Positions 41,816 to 51,598 of a DNA stretch of 64,000 bases are shown here, piece by piece. The stretch lies in assembly GCF_900094705.1 (NCBI RefSeq), contig NZ_FMAR01000001.1, positions 186,001-250,000 of the forward strand, in the 5' to 3' direction. This stretch comes from Chitinophaga costaii. Its GTDB lineage: Bacteria; Bacteroidota; Bacteroidia; Chitinophagales; Chitinophagaceae. The position numbers and the translations under genes are program-made. The first letter of the stretch is position 1. The number at the start of each line of letters is the position of its first letter. The notes under the pieces were generated by a model that made no database searches, was not told the origin of the DNA, and worked only from the letters and a program-made list of their open reading frames with translations.

Positions 41816-44800
41816 TTAGAATCCTACTTTAAGCGATAAAGTGAACTGGCGGGGTATGGGTAAGGCCACACCGCCCGCGCCAAAAAACTCCGGGTCCTGG
41901 CCATTCAGTTTTTTGTCTGAATAAATCAACCATACGTTGTTGGCCACCAGGGTTAACGACGCATTTTTAAACCCGATATGCCGCAAAAAAGCCGGCGACA
42001 TGAAATAACCCAGCGATACCTGTTTTAACCGTACAAAGCCGCCGTCTGCCACTCTTTCTGTCGAATAATTATAGTTGTTGTAGGGATATCCATCCAGCTG
42101 ACCCTTTTCGCGGGGGCTAATGATGGAAGGCACGTTGGTTTTTAATTCATCGCCAGGCGCTACCCAGCGGTTGAGGAATACAGACGACATCGCATCGAGA
42201 TCCGTGTAGTCCGATTTAAAAATGGGCTGCAATCTTACTTTATTGCCTGCGCTAAAGGTAACCAGGGCAGAAAGCGAAAAACTTTTATACTTCACGGAGT
42301 TATAGTAACCGCCGGTAATGGTAGGATCTACCGGGCCTTCGTAGTGCAGGTATTTGGTTTCATCACTTTGCAGGTATACGGCGGTGCCCTTTTCCCCATT
42401 TTCATTGGTGAAATAAGGAATGCCCGTTTCATGATCCAACCCCAGGAAGGGAATAGAAAACAGTCCCCGCTGTGCATAACCTTCCTGTGCGCCACCATCG
42501 GGCTTTACCAGGTCAAAGATGTTGGGCTGGTTTTTCAGGTTGGTGATCTTATTGGTATTGCGGGCAAACGTTACCTGGGTATTCCAGTTCCAGTTTTTAT
42601 TTTTCAGGATAGCCGCGCCCAGGGTTACTTCCACGCCTTTAGAGCGCATGTCGGCGTAGTTGGCTACTTTGGTTTCTTCACCGCCTATGCCGGAAGTGCG
42701 GATCAGGCCTATGAGGTCGTAGCCCCGCCGGTCGTACACATCTACCGTAAGGGTAATGCGGTCGTTCAGGAAACCCAGGTCTGTACCCAGATCCAGCTCT
42801 TTCTGTTTTTCAAAAGTGAGCTCCGAGTTTTCCAGGCCGGCTATGTACAGGATGGTTTCTTTTTCTGTAGCATAAGGCCGGTTGGTATTCTGTGCTTGCA
42901 GGTACAAACTAGAGTTGGTGGCGGGCCCCATGCTGGCGGTAAGGCCATAGGTGGCACGCAGGGTGGCGCGGTTCAGTACTTTCAGCAGTGCGGTATTTGT
43001 TTGCATAAACCTTTCTGCATCGAGGTTCCAGGCGCCCGAGATATTCCAGGTAGGCAGCCACCTGGCGGTACGCGACTCACCCAGCAAATTAGACCCATCG
43101 TAACGACCGGTGGCGTTCAGGCTATACCGCCCTTTGTACGAATAGGCTGCACGAAGCTGGTAGTTCAGGTACCGCTCGTAGCTGTAGTTCATGCTGTAGT
43201 AGTTGAAGTTCGACTCTACATTCTGCTTCACAATATTGGGGTCTATAAAGGGCACCCCGCCCTGGTCGAACTGGTATCCATATCCATCGAACGTACGGTG
43301 CTGGCGGTTAATGTAGCGCAACTCCTGCGCGCCGTACACATTCACCAAGTGATCCTGGTGGAAGGTTTTATTCCACTCCAGTGCATTGCGGAAATAGTAG
43401 TTGGTAATATTATCATCTATGGTGTTATAAAAACCCCCATAAGGCAACACCGTAACCGGTAGTGCATTAGGATCGTCCGGGTTGTGGTACAGGAAGCGGT
43501 TATTGTCCATGATGGAAGTATTTTGCTCCGCCACGCCGGCCCGGTAGGCCTCTGCCTGGTTAGAGTTTTCCGTAACCTTATGCTCCTGGTTTGTTTTGGC
43601 ATAACGGTAGGCCCCATCGAAAGAATATTGCAGGTCTTTAGTGATCTTGAACTTTACACCGCCCTGGCCTTTGAAATCAATTTGAGTAAGGCCCAGGGTA
43701 TTGTTCTGCAATTCATGGATAATATTAAACGGTGCATAATCGCGGGTAAAATATTCCAACCCACCCTTTTCGTCATAAGGCGTGAGTACACGGCTGGTAT
43801 TGAGTGCATAACTGAACGGGTTAATATCAAAATCGCGATCGTACTGGCCAAATACCGGGTTGCTGATGCGGCCCAGGGTACCGGGGGCCATCTGGTCGCG
43901 CACGGAGCCTTGGGTGAGTAATTCAAAAGACAGGCGTTCATTAATCTTAAAAGTACCCCGCAGGTTGCCGGTAAACCTTTTTACATTATCGCCAATGGTC
44001 CACCCATTGTCATGTAAAAAGCTCGTAGAGGCATAAAACTGCGACTTCTCCGAACCAGAAGATACGCTGAGCGAATGCTCCATCATCAGCGAGTTTTTAA
44101 ACAGCACATCAAACCAGTCGGTATTGGCATTGGCATACCGTTGCAGGTAGGCCTTTTCACTGGGAATGGTATTGTTCAGTGCATAGGTACCGGTAGCGGT
44201 ATCGTAGTCATACATCTGGTTATACATCTTGGTGAACACGCCACCACTGGAATTATTGGCCGTAGAAGAATGATTGAGCCATCCTTTGTTCTGCATTTCC
44301 AGGTACACATTCATCTGGTCCGCAGCGTTCAGAATATCGTAGTTATCGTACGATGGTTTCAGGTAGGACGTAAAATTGCCCGTATAAGAAATTACCGGGG
44401 AACCGGAGGTATTCTTTCCTTTCTTGGTGGTCACCACGATCACGCCATTCATGGCCCTGGCGCCATACTGCGCGGTGGCGGCGGCGTCTTTCAGGATCAC
44501 GAAGTTTTCAATATCGTCTGGGTTCAGTCCTGCCACAGAAGAGCCGATCAGGGTATTGGGATCGCCTGTGGAGAGCTGCTCATTGGAGATGTTTACCACA
44601 TCTTCCAGCACCACGCCATCTACTACCCACAGCGGTTTGTTATCCCCATTGATGGAGGTGGCACCCCTCACCCTTATCTTAGGAGCTGCACCAAAGGTGC
44701 CGGAAACGTTCTGCACTGACACACCCGCTACCCTGCCTTCCAGCATACGGCTTACATCCGCTATCCCATCCCGCTTCACCTCTGATCCTTTTAAGGTGGT

Positions 44801-45460
44801 GGCGGCACCGGTAAATAACTTTCTGTCCAGGTTCTGATAGCCGGTGGCAATTACGTTTACTTCACTCAGCGCGGTGCTTTCTGGTTCCAGTGTTATATTG
44901 ATCGTTGTATTAGCGGGGTTCACTGCTCGCTCCACGGTTTTATACCCTACCATGGAAAATACCAGTATGGCATCCTGTTTTACCCGGATGCTGTACTCCC
45001 CATTGGCATTGGTAGCTACGCCCGTTTTGCTGCCCTTGATCACCACGTTTACACCGGGAAGCGCCACTGTTCCTTCTTTTTCAGTGGTTGTAACGCGGCC
45101 TTTTACCACCACGTATTCATCGGCGGTAGTGGAGGTAGCTATTTTCTTCAGGATAATGTTATGGCCTACAATGGTGTAATTAATGCCTGCCTTTGCCGGC
45201 AGGTCTTTCAGCACATCGTCTATCTTGTCCGACTTACTGCCTACAGACACCATCAGGTTTTTGTTGATCTCCGAACCATCGTAAATGAAAGCCACGTGAT
45301 ACATAGCTTCCAGCTTTTTGAGGTAGGGTTCCAGCTTTTCCGATTTATCCGCTACATTTTGTACAATAAGGCCGGCTCTTGCATGCGCAGCAAGTAGTAC
45401 GCCCACGAGAAAGATTTTGCAGAACCGAAAGGTTCGCAAGTGAAGTGGATGTTGGTTCAT
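41816..45460 (-). CDS. SusC/RagA TonB-linked receptor with STN signalling domain
   Basis: This 1214-residue outer-membrane receptor has a signal peptide (about 10-30), an STN domain (about 35-110; VAFIYDGSEINKNLMVS) and a carboxypeptidase-regulatory-like domain (about 118-200). The TonB plug contains VNVIATGYQNLDRKLFTGA, VSRMLEGRVAGVSVQNVSG and VLKDAAATAQYGARAMNG. A 22-strand barrel ends RQFTLSLKVGF. The STN domain is the sign of a transducer that passes substrate binding to an anti-sigma factor. The FecR gene 27 bases upstream and the ECF sigma factor beyond it complete the signalling chain. Full length. Confidence 0.95.
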   Translation of the reverse strand: MNQHPLHLRTFRFCKIFLVGVLLAAHARAGLIVQNVADKSEKLEPYLKKLEAMYHVAFIYDGSEINKNLMVSVGSKSDKIDDVLKDLPAKAGINYTIVGHNIILKKIATSTTADEYVVVKGRVTTTEKEGTVALPGVNVVIKGSKTGVATNANGEYSIRVKQDAILVFSMVGYKTVERAVNPANTTINITLEPESTALSEVNVIATGYQNLDRKLFTGAATTLKGSEVKRDGIADVSRMLEGRVAGVSVQNVSGTFGAAPKIRVRGATSINGDNKPLWVVDGVVLEDVVNISNEQLSTGDPNTLIGSSVAGLNPDDIENFVILKDAAATAQYGARAMNGVIVVTTKKGKNTSGSPVISYTGNFTSYLKPSYDNYDILNAADQMNVYLEMQNKGWLNHSSTANNSSGGVFTKMYNQMYDYDTATGTYALNNTIPSEKAYLQRYANANTDWFDVLFKNSLMMEHSLSVSSGSEKSQFYASTSFLHDNGWTIGDNVKRFTGNLRGTFKINERLSFELLTQGSVRDQMAPGTLGRISNPVFGQYDRDFDINPFSYALNTSRVLTPYDEKGGLEYFTRDYAPFNIIHELQNNTLGLTQIDFKGQGGVKFKITKDLQYSFDGAYRYAKTNQEHKVTENSNQAEAYRAGVAEQNTSIMDNNRFLYHNPDDPNALPVTVLPYGGFYNTIDDNITNYYFRNALEWNKTFHQDHLVNVYGAQELRYINRQHRTFDGYGYQFDQGGVPFIDPNIVKQNVESNFNYYSMNYSYERYLNYQLRAAYSYKGRYSLNATGRYDGSNLLGESRTARWLPTWNISGAWNLDAERFMQTNTALLKVLNRATLRATYGLTASMGPATNSSLYLQAQNTNRPYATEKETILYIAGLENSELTFEKQKELDLGTDLGFLNDRITLTVDVYDRRGYDLIGLIRTSGIGGEETKVANYADMRSKGVEVTLGAAILKNKNWNWNTQVTFARNTNKITNLKNQPNIFDLVKPDGGAQEGYAQRGLFSIPFLGLDHETGIPYFTNENGEKGTAVYLQSDETKYLHYEGPVDPTITGGYYNSVKYKSFSLSALVTFSAGNKVRLQPIFKSDYTDLDAMSSVFLNRWVAPGDELKTNVPSIISPREKGQLDGYPYNNYNYSTERVADGGFVRLKQVSLGYFMSPAFLRHIGFKNASLTLVANNVWLIYSDKKLNGQDPEFFGAGGVALPIPRQFTLSLKVGF

Positions 45461-45487
45461 ACATTTTGGTTGATAAAGTAATGGCAG

Positions 45488-46486
45488 TTAAAGTGCGTGC
45501 TTGCTTTTGATGATGAGCCTATCTCCTTTTTGAACGATCCTGATCGGGTAGGTTTGCTCCAGTAGTGTTATAACTTCTTCCAGCTTATTGTTATTAAAAT
45601 TGGCATTTAATTTACCAAGGGTAGACAAATTGGTATCCAGATCTATGGTAACATGGTAATACGTTTCCAGGGTGCGGAACACTTCTGAAAGCGGGGCATC
45701 GGAGAAGCGCAGCTCCCCGGTTAACCACGCATCGCTATTTTGCTGCTGGTGCAGAAAAGTGGTGATGCTATCATTTTGCAGGTTGTAACTGGCAGCGGCA
45801 CCGGCGTTCAGGATGGCTTTGGGCTGGTCGTTGGCCAGGAACATGATGCGTCCTGATTTTACGTCAACATGAATTTGTTCCGGCGCTTTGCGAATATTAA
45901 AAGAGGTACCCAACACCCGCACAGCAGTATGACCCATGTCGATGGTAAAGGGCCGTGCATCATCAGGTGCAATCTTAAAAAAAGCATTGCCGCTGGCAAA
46001 AGAAATGGTCCTGTTTCCCGCCGCAAACTGCTCCGGGTAGGTTACAGCGGTATTTGTATCCAGGTACACCATAGATCCATCGCTGAGTAATACAGAGTCT
46101 TTAAAGGCATGGGTAACTCGGGTAATGGAATGGATAGCAGCCGGCCTATACTGCCGGTACACCAGCACAGACACCACTACCGCCGCAGCCAGGCCCACGG
46201 CCCATTGCAGCAGGTGATTGCGGGGGCGCAGGCGCTCCACTGTAAATAACTCCCCTTCGTCCAGCCCTATTTTCGCAGCAAGTCTTGCGACCGATGCATG
46301 TACATCTACCTGCGCCAGTGCACCCGCATCAGCTGCGGCCATCCATAACTGATGCACTTCCTGATAATATCGCTCATGGTCAGGCTGCTGCGCACGCCAG
46401 TGCTGTATGTCGGCAGCCAATACTGCATCATCCGGGGCGTTAAAATGCCTTATTATTAAGATAAGCGGGGATTCTTTTTGCGCCAT
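45488..46486 (-). CDS. FecR family anti-sigma factor
   Basis: This 332-residue protein has a cytoplasmic N-terminus, one membrane segment (about 93-112; LQWAVGLAAAVVVSVLVY) and a periplasmic FecR domain (KDSVLLSDGSMVYLDTNTAV, RTISFASGNAFFKI, HTAVRVLGTSFNIR). The C-terminal part (FSDAPLSEVFRTLETYYHV) is the region that contacts the receptor STN domain. It holds its ECF sigma factor inactive until the SusC-like receptor signals. The partner sigma gene is not adjacent as usual: an ATPase gene on the other strand lies between. Confidence 0.93.
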   Translation of the reverse strand: MAQKESPLILIIRHFNAPDDAVLAADIQHWRAQQPDHERYYQEVHQLWMAAADAGALAQVDVHASVARLAAKIGLDEGELFTVERLRPRNHLLQWAVGLAAAVVVSVLVYRQYRPAAIHSITRVTHAFKDSVLLSDGSMVYLDTNTAVTYPEQFAAGNRTISFASGNAFFKIAPDDARPFTIDMGHTAVRVLGTSFNIRKAPEQIHVDVKSGRIMFLANDQPKAILNAGAAASYNLQNDSITTFLHQQQNSDAWLTGELRFSDAPLSEVFRTLETYYHVTIDLDTNLSTLGKLNANFNNNKLEEVITLLEQTYPIRIVQKGDRLIIKSKHAL

Positions 46487-46880
46487 TCAGAGGTCATTTG
46501 CTTATTAGACAAATGGCCTATTGATTTTCCCCTAGCCCATCAAAAAATTTATTAAAAAAAATTTTAAACACCATTTTTCTGCATACCACCCCTATCCTGC
46601 TCTTTATATTCCTTATGTTAAAAGATGCTCCCTTATGATGCTTTGCAAGGGGCTTACACACCTTAAAAATGTTTTTCTGGCATGGTGAACCTCCTCAATA
46701 TGCCTCTCATTTAAGTCATTCTTTTGTTTACTTACTACTAAACTACCCTTATTCTATTACAAAAAATAGCTTAAACTGGGCTTATTCTGTTACAAAAAAA
46801 TGAAGAAACTGGGCTTATTCTGTTACAAAAAATGCATACTTTTGCCCTTATTCTGTTACATATAATAGAATTTTGTTATC
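46487..46880. promoter_or_regulatory. divergent FecR / AAA-ATPase control region
   Basis: These 394 AT-rich bases have no gene. They carry the FecR-operon promoter toward the left and, at 46748-46859, a four-copy periodic array in front of the ATPase gene. TATAAT at 46861-46866 just after the last copy could be the -7 element of the ATPase promoter. Confidence 0.6.
46748..46859 (+). repeat. four 13-base repeats with exact 33-base period
   Basis: CTTATTCTGTTAC occurs at 46781, 46814 and 46847, and once with a G-to-A change (CTTATTCTATTAC) at 46748, each exactly 33 bases after the last. AAAAAA or ATATAA follows each core, and the flanks between are partly shared (AAACTGGG twice). The period is close to three helical turns, so bound proteins would sit on one face. 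The array ends 22 bases before the ATPase start codon. Confidence 0.85.
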
Positions 46881-48236
46881 ATGTCATTCAAAAGAAATAT
46901 TGAAAATCAATTACATAGATGGAAATCAAGCATTGAACGAAAACCACTGATTATAAGGGGTGCGCGCCAGGTAGGCAAAACCACCTTGATACGTGACTTT
47001 GCCAAAACCTATGCACACGCCATTGTACTCAATTTGGAGAAACCTGCCGACCGCCGTTATTTCGATGATTTTGATGATGTGCACACTATTTTTGAAGCTC
47101 TATTTTTAGCCTATAACATTCCTTCCTCCAACGCAGCCCACACCCTTTTATTTATCGATGAAATACAGGAGAGTCCTAAAGCCATCCAGTTATTGCGCTA
47201 TTTTTATGAAGAATTACCCCAGCTTCATGTGATCAGTGCGGGGTCGCTGTTAGAGTTTGCCATGCAGCAGGTGCATAGCTTCCCAGTAGGCAGGGTGGAA
47301 TACTTATATCTACACCCCTTAAATTTTCAGGAATACCTGGAGGCCACTGGAAAAAAATCTTTATTAAAGCAGTTAACACAAATCCCGGTAAAGGCGTTTG
47401 CGCATCCTACTTTAATGGATGCCTTTCACCGGTATGCCATTATTGGCGGCATGCCTGAAGTAGTTAAAACAGATATGCAGCAACATAGCCTTTCCGATTT
47501 GCCCATCATCTATGAAAGTATATGGGGTACTTATAAAAACGATGTAGAAAAATATACTTCTAACGACACGGAAAGAAAAATTATCAAACATGTAATGGAT
47601 ACCGCGCCATTATACCTGGATGCCCGCATCCGGTTCCAAGGTTTTGGCAATTCCAACTACCGTTCCAGAGAGGTAGGCGAAGCATTCCGAACGCTGGACG
47701 ATGCAAAAATTGTGCGCTTAATTTATCCCACCACCGACCTGCAGCCCCCATTGAAAGCTGATTTAAAGAAAGCACCCAGGCTACAGTTCCTGGATACTGG
47801 ACTGGTCAATTATTCCTTGGGCATACAGGCAGCAATGCTAGCCATGGATGATCTGAACAGCGCCTACAAAGGGGCGGTAATACCCCACCTGATAACGCAG
47901 GAACTGATATCCCTTCAAAGTATTTCCGCACATACCCCCTATTTTTGGGTAAGAGAAAAAGCGCAGTCTAATGCAGAAGTAGATTTGCTGTATGCCTACA
48001 AACAATGGATTATTCCCATAGAAATAAAATCAGGCAGCACCGGTACTTTAAAATCACTACACCAGTTCATTGAAGCCGCAGACCATCCCTACGCCATCCG
48101 GATGTATGCCGGCACTTTCCAGGTAGAGAAAGCCCTGACGCCCCATAAAAAGCCCTATTTGTTAATGAATTTACCCTACTATGCGGGTACTGCACTGCCA
48201 CAGTATATCGAATGGTTTGTACAACAGCAGCTGTAA
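46881..48236 (+). CDS. AAA ATPase with DUF4143 domain
   Basis: This 451-residue protein has Walker A RGARQVGKTTLI (about 26-37) and Walker B LLFIDEIQESPKA (about 89-101), then an ASCE core with VISAGSLLEFA (sensor). The DUF4143 region (about 200-400) contains YRSREVGEAFRTLDDAKIV and LQFLDTGLVNYSLG. FWVREKAQSNAEVDLLY and IPIEIKSG near 355-385 look like a degenerate PD-(D/E)xK nuclease core. The biological role of this family is not settled, though it spreads horizontally. It stands alone on the plus strand between the ECF sigma and FecR genes of the SusCD locus. Confidence 0.9.
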   Translation: MSFKRNIENQLHRWKSSIERKPLIIRGARQVGKTTLIRDFAKTYAHAIVLNLEKPADRRYFDDFDDVHTIFEALFLAYNIPSSNAAHTLLFIDEIQESPKAIQLLRYFYEELPQLHVISAGSLLEFAMQQVHSFPVGRVEYLYLHPLNFQEYLEATGKKSLLKQLTQIPVKAFAHPTLMDAFHRYAIIGGMPEVVKTDMQQHSLSDLPIIYESIWGTYKNDVEKYTSNDTERKIIKHVMDTAPLYLDARIRFQGFGNSNYRSREVGEAFRTLDDAKIVRLIYPTTDLQPPLKADLKKAPRLQFLDTGLVNYSLGIQAAMLAMDDLNSAYKGAVIPHLITQELISLQSISAHTPYFWVREKAQSNAEVDLLYAYKQWIIPIEIKSGSTGTLKSLHQFIEAADHPYAIRMYAGTFQVEKALTPHKKPYLLMNLPYYAGTALPQYIEWFVQQQL

Positions 48237-48289
48237 GCAGCGCCTTATGTTATACGCCTTATTTATTTTTACACCTCCCTACAGATTTG

Positions 48290-48859
48290 TCAGGATAACA
48301 ACAACAAAATAACCTTATACTGCTGAAGATTTGCTTTGAACTCATTATCCTCCGTGAGCAGTTTTTTTCGCAATACTTTCAGCGCATAGGCAATATGGTT
48401 CTCTACTGTTCTTTCGCTGATTTGCAGCACTGCTGCGATCTCCCGGTATTTCATACCTTCGAAACGGTTCATTTTAAAAACCTTTTTGCACTGCCCGGGT
48501 AAGTGTTCTATTTCTTTGTACACCAGTACTTTTAATTCGCTTTCATGTATTTGTGCTAACACATCCTGCCCGGCCCTCTTCTTACTGATTTCGTCGTGGT
48601 GGCGCTGCAAGTTTTTAGCACGCTTCAGGTAATTTAAAGCGTTGTTAATGATGATCCGGCCAAAGTAAGATTTGAGCGCATGCGGGTTATCTATCTTGAA
48701 AGGCATCTCCCAAAATTTTAAAAATGCATCCTGCACAATATCTTCGGCCACCACTACATCTTTCACATATTGCAACGCCAATAAAGTGAAGGCCTGGAAA
48801 TGCTGTGCGTATAGCCGGGTAAATGCCACTTTCTCTCCTACGCTGGTATCAACGCTCAT
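48290..48859 (-). CDS. ECF RNA polymerase sigma factor
   Basis: About 189 residues from ATG 48859; the frame is open to 48922. Region 2 is AFTRLYAQHFQAFTLLALQYVKD and DIVQDAFLKFWE (short forms, residues 12-55). Region 4 is EGMKYREIAAVLQISERTVENHIAYALK. It directs transcription of the SusCD locus when its anti-sigma FecR is released. It is about 1.8 kb upstream of fecR in the same orientation, separated by the plus-strand ATPase gene. In most loci the two are adjacent. Confidence 0.92.
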   Translation of the reverse strand: MSVDTSVGEKVAFTRLYAQHFQAFTLLALQYVKDVVVAEDIVQDAFLKFWEMPFKIDNPHALKSYFGRIIINNALNYLKRAKNLQRHHDEISKKRAGQDVLAQIHESELKVLVYKEIEHLPGQCKKVFKMNRFEGMKYREIAAVLQISERTVENHIAYALKVLRKKLLTEDNEFKANLQQYKVILLLLS

Positions 48860-49141
48860 CTTGTCCCATTGGAATGAAAAAAAATTATGAATGGATATTA
48901 CAGATCTATCCTGTTTAAACAATGCACACTAAAGGTATTAGATAAGGCAACATTTATTTTTTAGCGCGTAGTTGGCCTTCCACAATATAATAAATTTTTA
49001 AAGATGCTTCTCCGTTTGGCAAGGGGATTAACGGGTAAAATTTTGCCGTCTTTTGGGTTACCGCTTGTTTATAACTTCGCGGCTGTATGATAGTAAGGAT
49101 GCAGGCGTATAGGTACTACCTCCTGCACCCTATGTATTTCC

Positions 49142-51598
49142 TTATAAATTTACTTCCACCTTATCATCGCTGTTCAGGAGCTGTATTACCTGTACCTTAC
49201 AACTGTCTACCGGGGTAAAGCCACCTTGTGGATCAAAGCGGGAAATAGGCGACAGGAAAGGCAGGCGGGCATTTGCCGGCGTGTAGGCTTTCCCGTTTAC
49301 CGTAGGCTGCAGGTTTTCAAAGCCGTGGAGGATGAGGGCTACGTGGCCAAATTTGGAAGCGGCCTTACCTGTTTTGGCCCCCAGCGTAATGGTGTGGGTA
49401 GCGGGCGTGTAGGCGATGTCGCGCCGGTAATAGGTGCCTTGTTCATATGCGTAACTAATGCCATCGTCTTCATAATAGGTAAAATGATTGGCGGTGTGTC
49501 CTTTGTAAATATGGAGGCGCAGGGTATCGTCTGGTTTTTCGCTGGTACTTTGCACCAAGGATTGCATGGGGATAATGCTGCTTTCTCTCACATATACGGG
49601 CAGCTTATGCAGGGTAGTTTCCAAAAGCTTTTCCTGTGCACCGGTAAGGAGGGTATCGTTATACAGGTCGTACCAGTCGCCTTCGGGGAAGTAGGTCTTT
49701 ACCACCGTTTGCTGGCTGGTAACGGGTATCACCATCAACGCAGGGCCAAAGAAAAATTGTTGCTGGTATTGAGGATCATACACTTTGTCATCATATGTAT
49801 AATCGATGGCCAGGCTGCGCTGCACAGGCAGGCCGGTTTGCGCGGCGGTGTAAAAGGTGGAATACAGGTAAGGCATGAGCTTATACCGCAGGTTAATGTA
49901 GTTGCGGGCTATCTCCATGGTTTCTTCCCCATAGGTCCAGGGTTCGGAAGAACGGGTGTTTACGGCGGTATGACTGCGGTAGTAAGGAATGAATGCGCCT
50001 AGCTGTATCCAGCGGGTATACAGACCCACGGAGGCATTACCTGTAAAGCCACCAATGTCCATGCCCGTAAAGGCCACGCCGCTTAGCCCCAGGCTATTGA
50101 GCAGGCGTACGCCCGCCAGCATGTGATCGTCTTCGGAGCGGTTATCGCCCGTCCAGATGGCGGTATAGCGTTGCAGGCCTGCATACCCGGCGCGGGTCAG
50201 GATGAAGGGCCTTTCATGGGTAGCTTCCTTGGCACCTTCGTAGCTGCTGCGGGCCATGTTTAGCGCATAAACATTGTGCGCCTGCAAGTGGGTAGTGGGA
50301 TGGCCATCGTAATTAAACAAAACATTATTAGGCATCTTTTGTCCCCAGGTGGCAATTTCATTCATATCATTCCAGATGCCAGCCACGCCAATATCGGTAT
50401 AGTGGTGCAACTGCTGTTTCCACCACGCCCGGCCCCGGGGATCGGTGAAGTCGGTAAAGTTGCACCAGCCGGGCCATACCTGGCCACTGTATAACTGCCC
50501 ATCACTGTATTTGATGAATACATTGGCCATCAGACCTTCTTCATGGGCGGCATACCCGTCTTCTACTTTAATACCTGGATCTACGATCAGGGTGGTACGG
50601 AAACCGTCGGCTTTCAGGTCGCTGATCATCTTTTTCGGATCGGGGAAGCGGTCTTTATTCCAGGTAAATAGTTTGTAATTATCCATGTAATGAATATCCA
50701 GCGTTATCCCATCTGCTGGTATTTTCTTTTCGCGCAGGGTTTGGGCAATGCGCCTTACTTCTGTATCGGGGTAATAGCTGTAGCGGTTCTGCTGGTAGCC
50801 CAGGCTCCACAAGGGAGGCAAGGGCATACGGCCGGTGAGGGCAGTGTATTCCGAAATAATATCGGCCAGTTGCTGGTGGTAAATGAAGTAATACTGCATT
50901 TCCCCGGCGCGGGCACCAAAGGCGGCATAACGGTCGGTGCTGGCCCCAAAACTAAAATCACTCTGGTAGGTATTGTCCAGCAGAATGCCGTAGTTCAGAT
51001 GGTGGTGAATGCCGATGTAGAAGGGAATGGTGGAATAAATAGGGTCTGCATTCACCGCATAGCCAAATACGTCGCTGTTCCAGTTCGTATACGCATTGCC
51101 AAACCGATCCAGCGGACCGGTTTTTTCTCCCAGGCCTACAAAGCGTTCGCCTTCTTGCAGGTGCTTATAAGTGGTGACGTTCTCTCCTACCCAACTGGTG
51201 GTGAGGCCTTTTTCGTCGGCATTTATTTCCTGCCCCTGTATATTGAGGAAGCGGATGGCATATGGTTTTTTCTGCACCACTACTTGGAGCGAGTCGGTGA
51301 GCAGGGTAAATGTGGTGGGCGAGTCGCTGGTTTTTATCGCCGTGGTTTGTGGCTGGGCAATAACGGCATAGGAAAATGCAGCCTTGAGCGGCTGGCGGTC
51401 CATGCGTACCCGCACCATGGTGGGGGAGCATACGGTAATTTCTACCGCGGCATTACTGATCTTCAGGTGAATGGTTTGTCCGTTTACGGAAACTTTTTCC
51501 ACATTGCCCACAGTGTTTACGGTTTCCTGCGCGAGCGCGGGGATGGCCATGGTAAGGAGGAAACATCCGGCGATCCATCGCTGCATACATGTTTTCAT
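49142..51598 (-). CDS. glycoside hydrolase family 31 enzyme, secreted
   Basis: This 818-residue protein begins with a signal peptide (about 1-23, ending ALA-Q). An N-terminal beta-sandwich leads to a TIM barrel. GVAGIWNDMNEIATWG supplies the nucleophile Asp (WNDMNE) and YTAIWTGDNRSEDDHM the acid/base Asp. GLSGVAFTGMDIGGFTGN is also typical. GH31 members are alpha-glucosidases, alpha-xylosidases or transglycosylases, so it probably trims terminal alpha-linked sugars in the periplasm. A C-terminal domain is rich in beta structure. It stands alone on the minus strand beside the SusCD locus, and a functional link is not shown. Confidence 0.92.
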   Translation of the reverse strand: MKTCMQRWIAGCFLLTMAIPALAQETVNTVGNVEKVSVNGQTIHLKISNAAVEITVCSPTMVRVRMDRQPLKAAFSYAVIAQPQTTAIKTSDSPTTFTLLTDSLQVVVQKKPYAIRFLNIQGQEINADEKGLTTSWVGENVTTYKHLQEGERFVGLGEKTGPLDRFGNAYTNWNSDVFGYAVNADPIYSTIPFYIGIHHHLNYGILLDNTYQSDFSFGASTDRYAAFGARAGEMQYYFIYHQQLADIISEYTALTGRMPLPPLWSLGYQQNRYSYYPDTEVRRIAQTLREKKIPADGITLDIHYMDNYKLFTWNKDRFPDPKKMISDLKADGFRTTLIVDPGIKVEDGYAAHEEGLMANVFIKYSDGQLYSGQVWPGWCNFTDFTDPRGRAWWKQQLHHYTDIGVAGIWNDMNEIATWGQKMPNNVLFNYDGHPTTHLQAHNVYALNMARSSYEGAKEATHERPFILTRAGYAGLQRYTAIWTGDNRSEDDHMLAGVRLLNSLGLSGVAFTGMDIGGFTGNASVGLYTRWIQLGAFIPYYRSHTAVNTRSSEPWTYGEETMEIARNYINLRYKLMPYLYSTFYTAAQTGLPVQRSLAIDYTYDDKVYDPQYQQQFFFGPALMVIPVTSQQTVVKTYFPEGDWYDLYNDTLLTGAQEKLLETTLHKLPVYVRESSIIPMQSLVQSTSEKPDDTLRLHIYKGHTANHFTYYEDDGISYAYEQGTYYRRDIAYTPATHTITLGAKTGKAASKFGHVALILHGFENLQPTVNGKAYTPANARLPFLSPISRFDPQGGFTPVDSCKVQVIQLLNSDDKVEVNL

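Noticed and set aside
42344..43462. 372-codon plus-strand frame opposite the SusC gene
   Set aside because: Antisense to a complete SusC receptor, and the translation has no domain-like features.
46748..46859. Regular repeats as a mini CRISPR array
   Set aside because: The repeated core is only 13 bases, the spacers share sequence, no cas gene is present, and the array sits directly at a promoter.
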